From the NCBI GenBank assembly GCA_964501335.1, contig CAZCTC010000006.1, positions 1-64,000 of the forward strand: a stretch of DNA of 64,000 nt. The letters are read 5' to 3'. Below the pieces are notes generated by a model. That model saw only the letters and a list, made by a program, of their open reading frames with translations, ran no database searches and had not been told where the DNA came from. Shown here in pieces: positions 1-10,297 of the stretch (its first letter is position 1; every line of letters starts with the position of its first letter). The translations under genes and the position numbers were made by a program. Source of the stretch: CAZCTC01 sp964501335. Its GTDB lineage: Bacteria; Chloroflexota; Anaerolineae; B4-G1; SLSP01.

Positions 1-6
1 CATACG

Positions 7-288
7 TCAAAGTATACTCGGGCGCGCTATTTTTTCACTCCGACAGGCTGCTAGAGAAACAATAAAATCCTCCTCTTGATCCATCAACAAAACCGCCAGT
101 TGATTGAATTCCGCCTTATGCCGGCTGTAATTTTCAATCAAATCCTCATCCGATAAAGGCCGATCCATCAAAGCGGAAAAAAGGACCAGGCACAAAATCA
201 TAAATCCCAATAGTATCCAACTTACGTACTTAAAAAAGGTGCCGATTCCTAACAGGACTTTTCCAGGAGTGCCCCAATCATCTGACAT
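7..288 (-). CDS. Small single-pass membrane protein, unknown function
   Basis: Encodes 93 residues if the ATG at 288 is used. This start has a GGAG sequence 8 bases upstream; the longer reading would need a TTG at 309. One strongly hydrophobic segment (about residues 18-43, after VLLGIGTFFKYVSW) looks like a transmembrane helix. It is followed by an acidic, soluble tail beginning RPLSDEDLIENY. No family is recognised. It lies downstream of, and on the same strand as, the DUF262 gene, but a terminator-like hairpin (464-495) separates them. The stop codon sits at the very edge of the window, so the downstream context is unseen. Reality as a gene is likely; function cannot be assigned. Confidence 0.6.
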   Translation of the reverse strand: MSDDWGTPGKVLLGIGTFFKYVSWILLGFMILCLVLFSALMDRPLSDEDLIENYSRHKAEFNQLAVLLMDQEEDFIVSLAACRSEKIARPSIL

Positions 289-463
289 TTTAAAACTCCA
301 AATCCCCAAAATTTAGACTTCCCCAGGTAGATTGCCACAAAAGCCCACTGACTTTACAGGCATCACACCAGAAACCATAACAGATCCCGCCGTCGCGCCC
401 AACCATTATCCGCAAATAATTGTACCCAAGAAGCGGCTCTGCGCCAGCGGAACCCCACAAAAA

Positions 464-495
464 GCCCGGAGCCGACAAAAATATTGGCTCCGGGC
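464..495 (-). terminator. Rho-independent terminator of the DUF262 gene
   Basis: Ten-base perfect stem (464-473 pairs with 486-495) with a 12-base loop, followed on the minus strand by five T residues (459-463). It lies 26 bases after the stop of the DUF262/DUF1524 gene, the position expected for its terminator. The rest of the 310-520 gap shows nothing recognisable. Confidence 0.8.
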
Positions 496-520
496 CTATA
501 TCATCAAAACCGGCGAGATC

Positions 521-2671
521 TTACTCCTCGCTTTCTTCCTGCCCTAACTGAGCCTCCAACGCCTGTTGCACCAGACCCATAGCATAAGGCAAATCAGAGC
601 CCGACTCCATATCAAACTCCACAAATCCATTGGCCCAACGATTCTGTTTGGTCATAAGCCGACAACGATTCTGAGGATCATCCAGTTCATTGATCCTGAT
701 ATTCACCGACAGGATCAGTTTCTTCTTACGAGGAATCACATCCACAAAATTCGTCATGGCCTTATAGGCTACATAGGATTTAAGGATGTCTTCACTCACG
801 GCAGGATGGAGCGCCAGTACCCGGGTCCGAAAATCCAGGAACAATTCATGCATCGGCCCATCCTTATCAATAAATGGATGCATGGCCAGAGTTTTGGAAG
901 CCGACATATCCATGGTGTCGGCACCATTTTTTCCCACAGGAACAGCAGGAGACTCATAGGATTTCAACACAGCCGGATCCAACACGGGACGGGGCCAGAT
1001 TTGAACGGCGTGACGGAATAATTCCTCTGCCCGGTGCAAAATCGTCGTTTTGTTCCAATGCTCCGCTTTTCCCAACATCGCATTCATCTGCAGCCGGCTC
1101 TGAGCAAAGCCACCGGGCATATCCCGCTTAACCTGAAACGGACGATTGCTGTACTCCGAGTTATAGCCGGTCAGGGTCAAATTTCCCAAGGTGTTCAGCA
1201 ACAAAGCATGGATATCCTCCCATTCCGGACCCAATTCAGCCTGCCATTCCAGCGAGTTCTCGATTTTTTGCGGCATAATGTGCTCGATCGTACATTTCTC
1301 GATATTGGCTCGCTCTTTGCTGCCGTAATTCTCTTCGATCCGGCCCAACAACCAGTTGCTGTTGCGGAAATGATAAAGATCCCGCGTCGTCAACTTCTGT
1401 TGGAATTCCTCATCATCAGGGAATCGCTGATAAAATTGCAGGGAAAGGAAACGCGCCTGAACGCTCTCCAGATAGCGCCCTTTATCAATCCCTCGGGCAA
1501 AGGTGGCAAAGGTTTTATTCAACGAATTTGTCGGCACTTCACAGATGGCCCGCCGGAAAACATAAGATTCGATTAACTGCACAATCGTCAAAAATTCTTC
1601 CCGGCTGAGAAGATGACGGACGTAATCACCATAAAGCTCCAACAGAAAGGGATAAGCTACATTGACCTTCAGCTCACGAAGATTGCGAAAGGCGGTTTTC
1701 AACTCTGGATCCGATTCGGCATCTAAAGCTACTGCACTGTAATAGTCCGCATAAGCATGAAAATCCACCAATAAGGGTTCGATATTCTCCGGAATAAACG
1801 AATCGGCGTATATTTTGAAAGCCTCATACACCTGCTCGATATTAGGAATTTCTCCTTTGTTCTTAATCGTCAGATAATGCCGCACAAAAGCATCGAATTC
1901 TTCAGTGTAGGCCTTTTGCCCAAAAGCCACCTCCATAGGATGCCAGTGCCGTTCATAAAGCCGATTTTGAATTTTCGGCTCCAATCGCATCAACACAAAA
2001 TTACGGATCAAATCCGACTGGCTCAGCTTTCGCCCGGTGGAATTCAGGCTTTCAAAAATCAATTGGGGATCATCATAGGGACGCTCCAATGAAATATCCA
2101 CGATCATCAGTCGTGACAGCCCACGGCAAACCTGATAGAGTTGCTCGGAAGAAATTTTACTCAGCTGCTCGGCAAAAAACTCAAAGTTCTCTTGAATTCG
2201 AATCGAATGTTCTTTCGGCCAATCCTGTCGATCGATCACCGCCAACAAAGAAGTCCGGTCGGTTTTCGAAAGCAACAGTTTATATTTGTAATCCTCTTCC
2301 TCATCCTCTTCATTGTCGTTGATTAAATAATTGGTACGCAGCTGACGAGGGGAAAAACCTTTCGGCGCTTCTCGATTCTCCAGCGCCCGGGCCAACGCGG
2401 CAATCAACAAAGTCACGGTCGTCAATCGCTGCTGCCCGTCGATCACCAGGACCGGGGTCCGACCGATCCCCTCATTCCCGCGATCGTCCACATACACAAT
2501 CGAACCGATAAAATGGGAGGCCTGGTCGTCCTTGCTTCCGGTACGAACGATGTCCTTCCATAACTGTTCGCATTCCGATTCCTGCCAGCTGTAACTGCGC
2601 TGATAAATCGGAATGATGCACTGAAAAGCCCTTTTCAAAAATTCCAGCAGCCCAAGTTTAGCAGCTTTCAT
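521..2671 (-). CDS. DUF262/DUF1524 (GmrSD-like) nuclease with C-terminal DUF5655
   Basis: A 716-residue protein; the ATG at 2671 is chosen because AAGGAG precedes it by about 8 bases. The N-terminal DUF262 domain carries IPIYQRSYSW near residue 17 and the signature DGQQRLTT near residue 75, the ParB-like NTP-binding and hydrolysing fold. The middle contains CTIEHIMPQ near residue 462, the H-x-x-P form of the DUF1524 HNH-type nuclease motif. The last 110 residues (KSYVAYKAMTNFVDVIPRKK onward) resemble DUF5655, a domain often appended to these proteins. Family knowledge: GmrSD-type enzymes cut modified phage DNA using NTP hydrolysis. The gene is divergent from drmD, so it may be an extra layer of this defence island or share regulation with DISARM. 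Domain assignment is confident; the substrate (type IV restriction) is inferred. Confidence 0.88.
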   Translation of the reverse strand: MKAAKLGLLEFLKRAFQCIIPIYQRSYSWQESECEQLWKDIVRTGSKDDQASHFIGSIVYVDDRGNEGIGRTPVLVIDGQQRLTTVTLLIAALARALENREAPKGFSPRQLRTNYLINDNEEDEEEDYKYKLLLSKTDRTSLLAVIDRQDWPKEHSIRIQENFEFFAEQLSKISSEQLYQVCRGLSRLMIVDISLERPYDDPQLIFESLNSTGRKLSQSDLIRNFVLMRLEPKIQNRLYERHWHPMEVAFGQKAYTEEFDAFVRHYLTIKNKGEIPNIEQVYEAFKIYADSFIPENIEPLLVDFHAYADYYSAVALDAESDPELKTAFRNLRELKVNVAYPFLLELYGDYVRHLLSREEFLTIVQLIESYVFRRAICEVPTNSLNKTFATFARGIDKGRYLESVQARFLSLQFYQRFPDDEEFQQKLTTRDLYHFRNSNWLLGRIEENYGSKERANIEKCTIEHIMPQKIENSLEWQAELGPEWEDIHALLLNTLGNLTLTGYNSEYSNRPFQVKRDMPGGFAQSRLQMNAMLGKAEHWNKTTILHRAEELFRHAVQIWPRPVLDPAVLKSYESPAVPVGKNGADTMDMSASKTLAMHPFIDKDGPMHELFLDFRTRVLALHPAVSEDILKSYVAYKAMTNFVDVIPRKKKLILSVNIRINELDDPQNRCRLMTKQNRWANGFVEFDMESGSDLPYAMGLVQQALEAQLGQEESEE

Positions 2672-2840
2672 AGACGAACTCCTTCCCTGGATTTGGACCC
2701 GCAATATGTGTGCTATTTCCAGTCCTGTGAGACAAAAGCACTCACAGCTCAAAGTCAGTGTATCACATACGCCGACAGGCGCAAATAATTCGTCTGCAAT
2801 ATCGCCTTTGTAATCTTCATTTTTTAATTATTCTGAAAAT

Positions 2841-2868
2841 TTGCAAACTTTACAAGGATAGATATACT
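2841..2868 (+). promoter_or_regulatory. Candidate sigma-70-type promoter of drmD
   Basis: TTGCAA (2841-2846) and TATACT (2863-2868) are separated by 16 bases in an AT-rich stretch 28 bases before the drmD start codon. This is a good match to the bacterial housekeeping consensus. It sits in the divergent gap between the DUF262 gene and drmD. Confidence 0.5.
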
Positions 2869-2895
2869 GGATTAAACTGCCATACAAGGAGCGCC

Positions 2896-5800
2896 ATGGA
2901 TCTCCCCGAGCAAGGCCAACTTGTTGAAGTGCGTCGCCGGCGCTATGTGGTGACGGATGTGGCACCCAGTACACTTCCAGTCTCCCCGCTAAGCAATGAG
3001 GGCCGCCCTCATACGCTGATCTCGCTTGCCTCTGTGGAAGACGATGCGCTTGGGGAAGAACTTCAGGTCATCTGGGAACTGGAACCCGGCGCTCAAATCT
3101 ACGACTCTCTGGCTTTACCCTCACCCCTCGGCTTTGACCCTCCCCGCCGGCTGGATGCGTTTCTCAACGCGGTCCGCTGGGGCGCGGCCTCCTCGGCCAA
3201 TGTGCGGGCCCTGCAATCCCCCTTCCGCAGCGGCATCGATGTAGAAGAATATCAGCTCGATCCCGTGGTACGCGCCATTCAGATGCCCCGGGTGAATTTA
3301 TTGATCGCCGACGATGTGGGACTCGGTAAAACCATTGAAGCCGGCCTCGTCGCTCAGGAATTGATCATCCGCCATCGCGCCCGCCGGATTCTGGTCGTCT
3401 GTCCGGCGGCGCTACAAATCCAATGGCGCGATCAGATGCGCGACAAATTCGGCCTGGAATTCCATATCGTCGACAGTGAACTCTTCAAAACGCTGCGCCG
3501 CCAGCGCGGCATTCACGCCAATCCCTGGAGCCACTTCCCCCGTCTGATTACTTCGATCGATTTTCTCAAACGCGACCGTCCGTTGCGCCTGCTGCGCGAA
3601 CTGCTGCCGGCTGAAGGCGAAGTCGCCTACCCCCGCCGCTTTGACCTGTTGATCGTGGACGAAGCGCACAACGTCGCTCCGCCCGGCCGGGGCCAGTATG
3701 CGATCGATTCTCAACGCACCGCCACCATCCGCCTTTTAACGCCCCACTTTGAACACAAACTCTTTCTCACGGCGACCCCCCACAACGGATATGCCGAAAG
3801 TTTCTCGGCCCTCCTGGAACTGCTCGATAACCAGCGCTTCGCCCGCGGTATCCCACCTGACCGGGAATCCCTCTCGGCCGTCATGGTCCGCCGCATGAAA
3901 ACAGAGATCCAGAACTGGAACGGCACCCCCCGCTTCCCAGCCCGTTGCCTCTCCGCCATTGAAGTCGACTATACCGAAGAAGAACGACAGGCCCATCGCG
4001 AATTGCAACGCTATACAGAATTGCGCCAGCGGGCTATCAATGAGAGCACTCCGGCCCAACGTACGGCCGTTGAATTTGTCCTCAAGCTGCTCAAGAAACG
4101 TCTGTTTTCTTCACCGGCGGCCTTCGCTCTGACTCTGGCGCAGCATCAGGCCACCCTCAATCAATCGCGGGTTGAACCGGAATCGACCAAAGCCCACCCG
4201 CCCTCTGAGGGAATTCTCCGGGCCATGCTGGAAAAAGTGGAAGAAGAGTTCGCCGACGATGAGGAATACACCGAAGAAACCGAAAACGCAGTCCACACGA
4301 CCACCCGCATGTTCCTTCCTCTGACCGAAGAGGAAAAGAAAGTGCTGACGGCACTCCAAAGCTGGGCCGACCGGGCCGCCGCCCGCCGGGACAGCAAAGC
4401 CGACGAACTGATTGCCTGGCTGGAGAAGACCCTCCGCCCTCAGGGCAAATGGACCGATGAACGGGTCATCATCTTCACAGAATACCGCGACACCCAGAAA
4501 TGGATCCACGGATTGCTGGCCGCCGCCGGTCTCGCCGCTAATGGACGACTGCTGACGCTTTATGGAGGCATGCCCACAGCCGATCGAGAAAAGATCAAAG
4601 CAGCCTTCCAGGCAGCGCCGGAAGTAAGCGAGGTCCGCATCCTCCTGGCCACCGACGCCGCCTCCGAAGGGATCGACCTGCAACGCCACTGCCATCAATT
4701 GATCCATTACGAAATTCCCTGGAACCCTAACCGGATGGAGCAACGCAACGGCCGTATCGACCGCCATGGACAGAAACAGCCGCCCCAGATTTTCCATTTT
4801 GCCCCGCGTGGCTATCAAACTCATTCCGCCGGCGAAATCCCCGTCGGTGAACTGGAAGGCGATTTGGAATTCCTGATGCGGGCCGTGCAAAAGGTGGAAC
4901 AGATCCGCGAGGATCTGGGCAAAGTCGGTCCGGTCATCGCCGATCAGGTGACTCAGGCCATGCTGGGCAAACGCCGCCGGCTGGAAACGCAGACGGCCGA
5001 ATCGGGTAACGAACCGGTCCGCCGCATGCTGAAATTCGAACACCAGCTGCAAAAACGCATCGAAGAACTGCACAACCAGCTTCAGGAAAGCCAGCGAGAA
5101 TTGAATCTCAGCCCGATCAACATTCAGGAAGCCGTTGAAATTGGACTGGAGCTGGCCGGCCAACCGCCGCTGATCCCGATAAAATTGCCGGAACATGAAG
5201 ATCGCCCGGCAGGCACAGCTTTTGCCCTGCCGCCTTTGCACGGCAGTTGGGAATCCTGTGCCGAAGGATTGGCCCATCCCCACACCGGCGCGATTCGCCC
5301 GCTCGTCTTCGATCCCGATCTGGCGCGCGGGCGCGACGATGTGGTGCTCGCCCACCTCAACCACCGGCTGGTACAACTGGCGCTGCGCCTCCTGCGCGCC
5401 GAAGTCTGGACTCACCATGAGATCCCGGCCCTCTATCGCGTCACGGCCCGGCTGGCCCCGGATCACGCCCTGCGTGAGCCGGTTGTCGTTGCCCATGCCC
5501 GACTGGTGGTCATCGGCGGAGGCCGCCACCGCCTGCACGAAGAGTTGATCGTCGCCGGCGGTGAAATTGTACAGGGCCGTTTCCGTCGCCTGAATCTCAC
5601 TCAGATTGAAAACGCTCTCAACGCCGCCCAAACCGAATCGCCGCCGCCCAAAATCTGCGCCGGATTTACCCGGCTCTGGCCTGCCCTGAACCCCGGACTG
5701 GAACAGGCCCTGGAATCCCGCATGAAAGAACGTGCCGCCGGCCTGGAAAAACAGTTGGCCGATCGCCAGTCCAAAGAAAAGGCAGACATCGAAACGATCC

Positions 5801-6054
5801 TCACTGAACTGGAAAACGCCATCCGCGAAGAGCTGCAAGAACCGGAAGGGCCCTATCAACTGGAACTCTTCTCCCTGGCCGAAAAAGAACAATTTCAGCG
5901 CAACAAGATTGCCCTGGAAACCCGCCTGAAACAGATCCCCACCGAAAAAGAACAGGAAGCCGCCTTGATCCAGGCTCGCTATGCCGATCCGCAGCCCCGG
6001 CTCTTCCCTGTCGCCGTCACTTTCATCATTCCACAAAAAAGAACCCGGGAGTAA
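2896..6054 (+). CDS. drmD: DrmD: SNF2-family helicase of class 1 DISARM
   Basis: A 1,052-residue protein starting at the ATG at 2896, preceded by AAGGAG (2886-2891). An in-frame upstream extension has no ribosome site and odd composition. The SNF2 ATPase core has Walker A ADDVGLGKTIEAG near residue 139, DEAHN near 255 and LTATPHNG soon after. The C-terminal helicase lobe (about 520-640) shows IIFTEYRDTQKW, LLATDAASEGIDLQ and RNGRIDRHGQ (motif VI). The remainder is a long charged, probably coiled-coil region. Family knowledge: DrmD is the SNF2-like protein that marks class 1 DISARM, a phage-restriction system with a methylase and helicases. It is the first gene of the cluster, followed by two methyltransferases, drmA and drmB on the same strand. 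Assignment as drmD rests on domain type plus context. Confidence 0.85.
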   Translation: MDLPEQGQLVEVRRRRYVVTDVAPSTLPVSPLSNEGRPHTLISLASVEDDALGEELQVIWELEPGAQIYDSLALPSPLGFDPPRRLDAFLNAVRWGAASSANVRALQSPFRSGIDVEEYQLDPVVRAIQMPRVNLLIADDVGLGKTIEAGLVAQELIIRHRARRILVVCPAALQIQWRDQMRDKFGLEFHIVDSELFKTLRRQRGIHANPWSHFPRLITSIDFLKRDRPLRLLRELLPAEGEVAYPRRFDLLIVDEAHNVAPPGRGQYAIDSQRTATIRLLTPHFEHKLFLTATPHNGYAESFSALLELLDNQRFARGIPPDRESLSAVMVRRMKTEIQNWNGTPRFPARCLSAIEVDYTEEERQAHRELQRYTELRQRAINESTPAQRTAVEFVLKLLKKRLFSSPAAFALTLAQHQATLNQSRVEPESTKAHPPSEGILRAMLEKVEEEFADDEEYTEETENAVHTTTRMFLPLTEEEKKVLTALQSWADRAAARRDSKADELIAWLEKTLRPQGKWTDERVIIFTEYRDTQKWIHGLLAAAGLAANGRLLTLYGGMPTADREKIKAAFQAAPEVSEVRILLATDAASEGIDLQRHCHQLIHYEIPWNPNRMEQRNGRIDRHGQKQPPQIFHFAPRGYQTHSAGEIPVGELEGDLEFLMRAVQKVEQIREDLGKVGPVIADQVTQAMLGKRRRLETQTAESGNEPVRRMLKFEHQLQKRIEELHNQLQESQRELNLSPINIQEAVEIGLELAGQPPLIPIKLPEHEDRPAGTAFALPPLHGSWESCAEGLAHPHTGAIRPLVFDPDLARGRDDVVLAHLNHRLVQLALRLLRAEVWTHHEIPALYRVTARLAPDHALREPVVVAHARLVVIGGGRHRLHEELIVAGGEIVQGRFRRLNLTQIENALNAAQTESPPPKICAGFTRLWPALNPGLEQALESRMKERAAGLEKQLADRQSKEKADIETILTELENAIREELQEPEGPYQLELFSLAEKEQFQRNKIALETRLKQIPTEKEQEAALIQARYADPQPRLFPVAVTFIIPQKRTRE

Positions 6055-6069
6055 CAAGAGAAACCAGGA

Positions 6070-6131
6070 CGCCCACATCGGACCGCCCCTACAAAAAGAC
6101 CTTCCCATGTAGGGGCGCCCCGGCGTGGGCG
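6070..6131. repeat. Nested inverted-repeat hairpin between drmD and drmMI
   Basis: CGCCCAC (6070-6076) pairs with GTGGGCG (6125-6131). Inside it GCCCCTACA (6085-6093) pairs with TGTAGGGGC (6108-6116). The GTAGGGGCG core resembles dispersed intergenic repeats common in some Chloroflexota and cyanobacteria (recollection, not searched). No T-run follows, so it is more likely an interspersed repeat or mRNA structure than a terminator. Confidence 0.6.
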
Positions 6132-6177
6132 CCCTCAACCGACCTTATAAAACCGTAAACTCCCAAAGAGGTGATCC

Positions 6178-9100
6178 ATGTCGACAGCACGGCATCACAT
6201 GGAGTGGATTTCCCTGTTGGATATTTCAGGTCCGTTCCTCTCATTGCCGGTCTTGATGCGCGCCTTCCCGCAGGGATTGGACCCGGCTCCCCCCGAAATC
6301 CATGCCTCATTGCGCCTGGCCTACGAAGAATGGCTCGACAACCAGAAAGGCCTCCACCCTGAGCCGGACATCCATCGCGCCTGGATATCCTGGGTATTAC
6401 AGAATATCCTCCACCTGCCCCCCAAAACCCTACTGAACACTCCGCCGCTGCTTTCTTTGATTGTCCCCGTCGCTGAAACCCGGGAAACCCTCACCCCCGA
6501 CCTTACCCTGGTCGATCCGGATGAACCGAACCGAGTCCGGCTGCTCATCAATATTTATTCCCCGTCGGTCGATTTCGATCAACGCCTCCCCGGTTCCCGC
6601 TGGAACAGCTCCTCGCCCGCGACCCGCATGATGACGCTGTTGCACGCCTCCGGCGTCCGGCTGGGACTCGTGACTAACGGCGAGCGGTGGATGCTGGTCG
6701 ACGCTCCCCTGAATGGAACGACGGGGTTAACCTCCTGGTATACGGCGCTCTGGCTGGAAGAACCCCTCACCCTGCGGGCCTTCTGCTCGCTGCTGGGCGC
6801 CTATCGGTTCTTCGGGGTCCCGGAAAAGGAGAGCCTTCCCCAGCTGCTGGAAGAAAGCACTTACAATCAGCAGGAAGTGACCGATCAGCTCGGCCGGCAG
6901 GTGCGCGAAGCCGTCGAAGTGCTGATCCATGCCCTCGATCAGGCCGATCAGGACACCGGCGGCAAACTTCTGGAGGATTTGCCGCCGCAACAGCTCTATG
7001 AAGCTTCGCTGAAGATCATGATGCGGCTGGTCCTGCTGCTCTGCGCGGAAGAACGCGGCATCCTCCCCCTGGACGATCCCTTCTACAACCAATCCTATGC
7101 GATTTCCACGCTGCAGACGCAGTTGCGCGAGATCGCCGACCAGTTCGGCGAAGAGATCCTGGAGCGCAACTACGATGCCTGGAGCCGGCTTCTGGCCGCT
7201 TTCCGCGCCGTCCACAGCGGCATCCGCCACGACCGCCTGCCGCTTCCGGCCTATGGCGGCAACCTCTTCGATCCCGACGCCCTCCCCTTCCTGGAAGGCC
7301 GTTCCCCGGAAACCGGCCGGCAAACCACCGGCGCCGTTCCGCTGCCGATCGATAACCGCACTGTTTTGCAGATCCTCGAAGCGCTGCAAATCCTTCAGGT
7401 CCCCCTGCCCGGAGGCCCGGCCGAAGCCCGCCGCCTCAGCTTCCGCGCCCTCGACATCGAGCAGATCGGCCACGTCTACGAAGGACTGCTCGATCACACC
7501 GCCGACTGCGCCGCCGGGCCGGTTCTGGGACTCCTCGGCGCCAAAGGCCAGGAACCGCTCATTCCCCTCTCCGAACTGGAAGACCGGCTTCAGGCTTCCG
7601 GTTCCCCGATGGCGGAAAATTTCATCCTCTTTCTGCAAAAAGAGACCGGGCGTTCCGAAACTGCTTTACGCAAAGCCCTGGAATCCACCGATAAAGCGTC
7701 GGAAATAGATTCCCGGTTACGGCTGGCCTGCGGCACCGACACCGACCTGCTGGAACGCATCCGCCCCTTTGCCGGCCTGCTCCGCGAAACCGCTTACCAC
7801 CGGCTCTTCGTCATCCGCACCGGCCGCCGCTATGTAAAACCGGGAACGGCCCGCCGCACCAGCGGTACCCACTACACGCCCCGCGCCCTCACCGAACCCA
7901 TCGTCCGCCACACCCTGGAGCCCCAGGTCTATCGAGGTCCGGCCGAGGGCCTGCCCCCGGAAAAATGGACCCTCCACTCGCCCGAAGAAATTCTCTCCCT
8001 GCGCGTCTGCGACATGGCCATGGGCTCGGGAGCCTTTCTGGTCGAAGCCTGCCGCTATCTGGCCGAGCATCTGGTCGAATCCTGGGAAATAGAATCCGCA
8101 AAATACACCCTCAATGCCACCCTTTCAGACCCCTGCCCGGCCTTACGCGAGGCGACCTCCGAAAAAGAACGAAAAATTGTCGCCCTCCGCCTCATCGCCG
8201 ATCGCTGCCTCTACGGCGTGGATAAAAACCCCATGGCCGTGGAAATGGCCAAGCTCTCCCTCTGGCTGATTACGGTAGATCGGGGCCGCCCCTTCACTTT
8301 TCTGGACCATGCCCTGAAATCCGGCGATTCTATCGTCGGATTAGGGATCGATCAACTGACCTGTTGGAATCTGGAAGGCAAAGGCGCCCGGAAATTCGAC
8401 ACGCTGGAACTGGCGACCAAAATCGAAGAAATGGTTAAATACCGCCGGGAAATTGCCGCCACTCCGGTGATGGATATCCGGGACCTGCAACACAAAGCCT
8501 ACCTTCTGGCCCAAAGTGAACGAGAAGATCAAGAACTGAAACACGATGCAGACCTGCTGATAAGCACTTACTACAATTTGCTTCCCGAACCAAAACGTAT
8601 CGCCTTACGCAATGCGCTCTTACAAGCCGTCAACGAAAAAGCAGCTCTCACTCCCGAACAAATTGAAGCTACAACGTTAGGAGAACTCCACCCCTTCCAC
8701 TGGGAATTTGAATTCCCCGAAGTTTTCAGCGGCGACCGCCCCGGCTTCGACGCCTTTATTGGAAATCCGCCCTTTATCGGCGGTCTGCGCATCCGGGGAG
8801 CCATGGGGGAAAATTACCTGCAATATCTGAAGACCCGCTGGAACCATGCCCGGGGATTAGCCGATTACAGCGCCTTCTTCTTCCTGCGCGCCTTCGAGAT
8901 GCTGCGCCCCACCGGCACGCTGGGACTGATCGCCACCAACACCATCGCCCAGGGCGACACCCGCGAATTAGGCCTGGAACATATCCATCGGCAGGGGGGG
9001 ATTATCTATCGAGCCGTCAACAACCGCCCCTGGCCCGGCATGGCGGCAGTAGCAGTCGATATCGTTCACATTTCCCGAAAAAATTACAGTGGAGAGAAGA

Positions 9101-10173
9101 TTCTAGACGAACGCAAAGTCGTTCAAATTACTCCGTTGCTGGACGATCGACAAATAACGCATACGCCTTTCCCTTTAAAAATAAATGAAAAAAAGAGTTT
9201 CCAGGGCTCTAATGTATTAGGATTGGGTTTTACGATGACACCCAAAGAAGCTCAATCCCTTATCGCCCAAAATCCTCATAACGCTGAAGTTCTATTCCCT
9301 TACCTTAACGGAGAAGACTTAAACAGCCAGCCGGATCAATCGCCTAGCCGCTGGGTGATCAATTTCTTCGATTGGTCCCTGGAAAAAGCCGAGCAATATC
9401 CCGATTGCATGGCCATTGTAAAAGAAAAGGTATACCCGGAAAGACAACAGAACAATAACAAACAACGTCGGGAAACCTGGTGGCGATTTACAAGACCAGC
9501 CATTGAATTATATGAAATGATTGCGCCGCTCAAACAAGTACTAGTTTGTCCTCAAACAACCAAATACCTAAACTTCGTTTTTATTGAAAATGGCTGGGTC
9601 TATTCTCATAAAATAATCGTCTTTGCTTTAAACAGCAATCAAAGCTATGGCGTACTCCAATCATCTTTTCACGACCTATGGGCCCGAAAATATTGTTCTA
9701 CACTTGAAACCAGACTTAGTTACACCCCATCAGATGGGTTCGAGACCTTCCCCTTCCCGGCTCACGTCCTCGACCCGCAATTCCTCGAAACCGTCGGCGA
9801 GCAGTACCACGAACACCGCCGGCAGATCATGCTGACCCGCCAGGAGGGATTGACCGCCACCTACAACCGCTTCCACAATCCCCGGGAAACGGCGGCCGAC
9901 ATCACCCGGCTGCGCGAATTGCACATCGCCATGGATCAGGCCGTCGCCTCGGCCTACGGCTGGATCGATCTCGACCTGGGCCACAGCTTCCACGAAACCC
10001 CGCAGGGAGTGCGCTACACCCTCAGTGAACCGGCCCGCCGGGAAATACTCGACCGGCTGCTGGCCCTCAACCACCTGCGCCACGAGGAAGAGGTTCGGGC
10101 TCAAGCGATGGAGAAACCGGCCGGCAAAAAAGGCCGCAAATCAGAACCGCCGACGATGGAACGCCTCTTTTAA
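6178..10173 (+). CDS. drmMI: DrmMI-like N6-adenine DNA methyltransferase, copy 1
   Basis: A 1,331-residue protein, ATG at 6178 behind AGAGGTGATCC. The SAM-binding motif I is DMAMGSGAFLVEACRYL near residue 612, and the catalytic motif IV is GNPPFIGG near residue 862, typical of Eco57I/PglX-type gamma N6-adenine methylases. A long N-terminal region of unassigned helical and nuclease-like character precedes the methylase. The region around residues 960-1180 is AT-rich and is presumably the target-recognition domain. The C-terminus (AYGWIDLDLGHSFHETPQG) is shared with type IIG-like enzymes. In DISARM the methylase marks host DNA so that only foreign DNA is attacked. A near-identical paralogue follows at 10492. 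A BREX PglX identity is less likely because no pglZ or brxC is present while drmA, drmB and drmD are. Confidence 0.85.
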   Translation: MSTARHHMEWISLLDISGPFLSLPVLMRAFPQGLDPAPPEIHASLRLAYEEWLDNQKGLHPEPDIHRAWISWVLQNILHLPPKTLLNTPPLLSLIVPVAETRETLTPDLTLVDPDEPNRVRLLINIYSPSVDFDQRLPGSRWNSSSPATRMMTLLHASGVRLGLVTNGERWMLVDAPLNGTTGLTSWYTALWLEEPLTLRAFCSLLGAYRFFGVPEKESLPQLLEESTYNQQEVTDQLGRQVREAVEVLIHALDQADQDTGGKLLEDLPPQQLYEASLKIMMRLVLLLCAEERGILPLDDPFYNQSYAISTLQTQLREIADQFGEEILERNYDAWSRLLAAFRAVHSGIRHDRLPLPAYGGNLFDPDALPFLEGRSPETGRQTTGAVPLPIDNRTVLQILEALQILQVPLPGGPAEARRLSFRALDIEQIGHVYEGLLDHTADCAAGPVLGLLGAKGQEPLIPLSELEDRLQASGSPMAENFILFLQKETGRSETALRKALESTDKASEIDSRLRLACGTDTDLLERIRPFAGLLRETAYHRLFVIRTGRRYVKPGTARRTSGTHYTPRALTEPIVRHTLEPQVYRGPAEGLPPEKWTLHSPEEILSLRVCDMAMGSGAFLVEACRYLAEHLVESWEIESAKYTLNATLSDPCPALREATSEKERKIVALRLIADRCLYGVDKNPMAVEMAKLSLWLITVDRGRPFTFLDHALKSGDSIVGLGIDQLTCWNLEGKGARKFDTLELATKIEEMVKYRREIAATPVMDIRDLQHKAYLLAQSEREDQELKHDADLLISTYYNLLPEPKRIALRNALLQAVNEKAALTPEQIEATTLGELHPFHWEFEFPEVFSGDRPGFDAFIGNPPFIGGLRIRGAMGENYLQYLKTRWNHARGLADYSAFFFLRAFEMLRPTGTLGLIATNTIAQGDTRELGLEHIHRQGGIIYRAVNNRPWPGMAAVAVDIVHISRKNYSGEKILDERKVVQITPLLDDRQITHTPFPLKINEKKSFQGSNVLGLGFTMTPKEAQSLIAQNPHNAEVLFPYLNGEDLNSQPDQSPSRWVINFFDWSLEKAEQYPDCMAIVKEKVYPERQQNNNKQRRETWWRFTRPAIELYEMIAPLKQVLVCPQTTKYLNFVFIENGWVYSHKIIVFALNSNQSYGVLQSSFHDLWARKYCSTLETRLSYTPSDGFETFPFPAHVLDPQFLETVGEQYHEHRRQIMLTRQEGLTATYNRFHNPRETAADITRLRELHIAMDQAVASAYGWIDLDLGHSFHETPQGVRYTLSEPARREILDRLLALNHLRHEEEVRAQAMEKPAGKKGRKSEPPTMERLF

Positions 10174-10297
10174 AGTCGCTCGCCTCGCACTGGCATTTAA
10201 GGATAACTGGATTACAATTCTCATACTATCATGCTGGAAACGCCGGGAGATGCTCTTAACCTTTATGCTATCGCGCGAAACTCTTTAACCTTCCACC

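Noticed and set aside
4111..6138. 675-codon open frame antisense to drmD
   Set aside because: Composition (Phe/Gly/Gln-rich, low complexity) and the clear SNF2 motifs on the other strand show it is a shadow of GC-rich codon bias.
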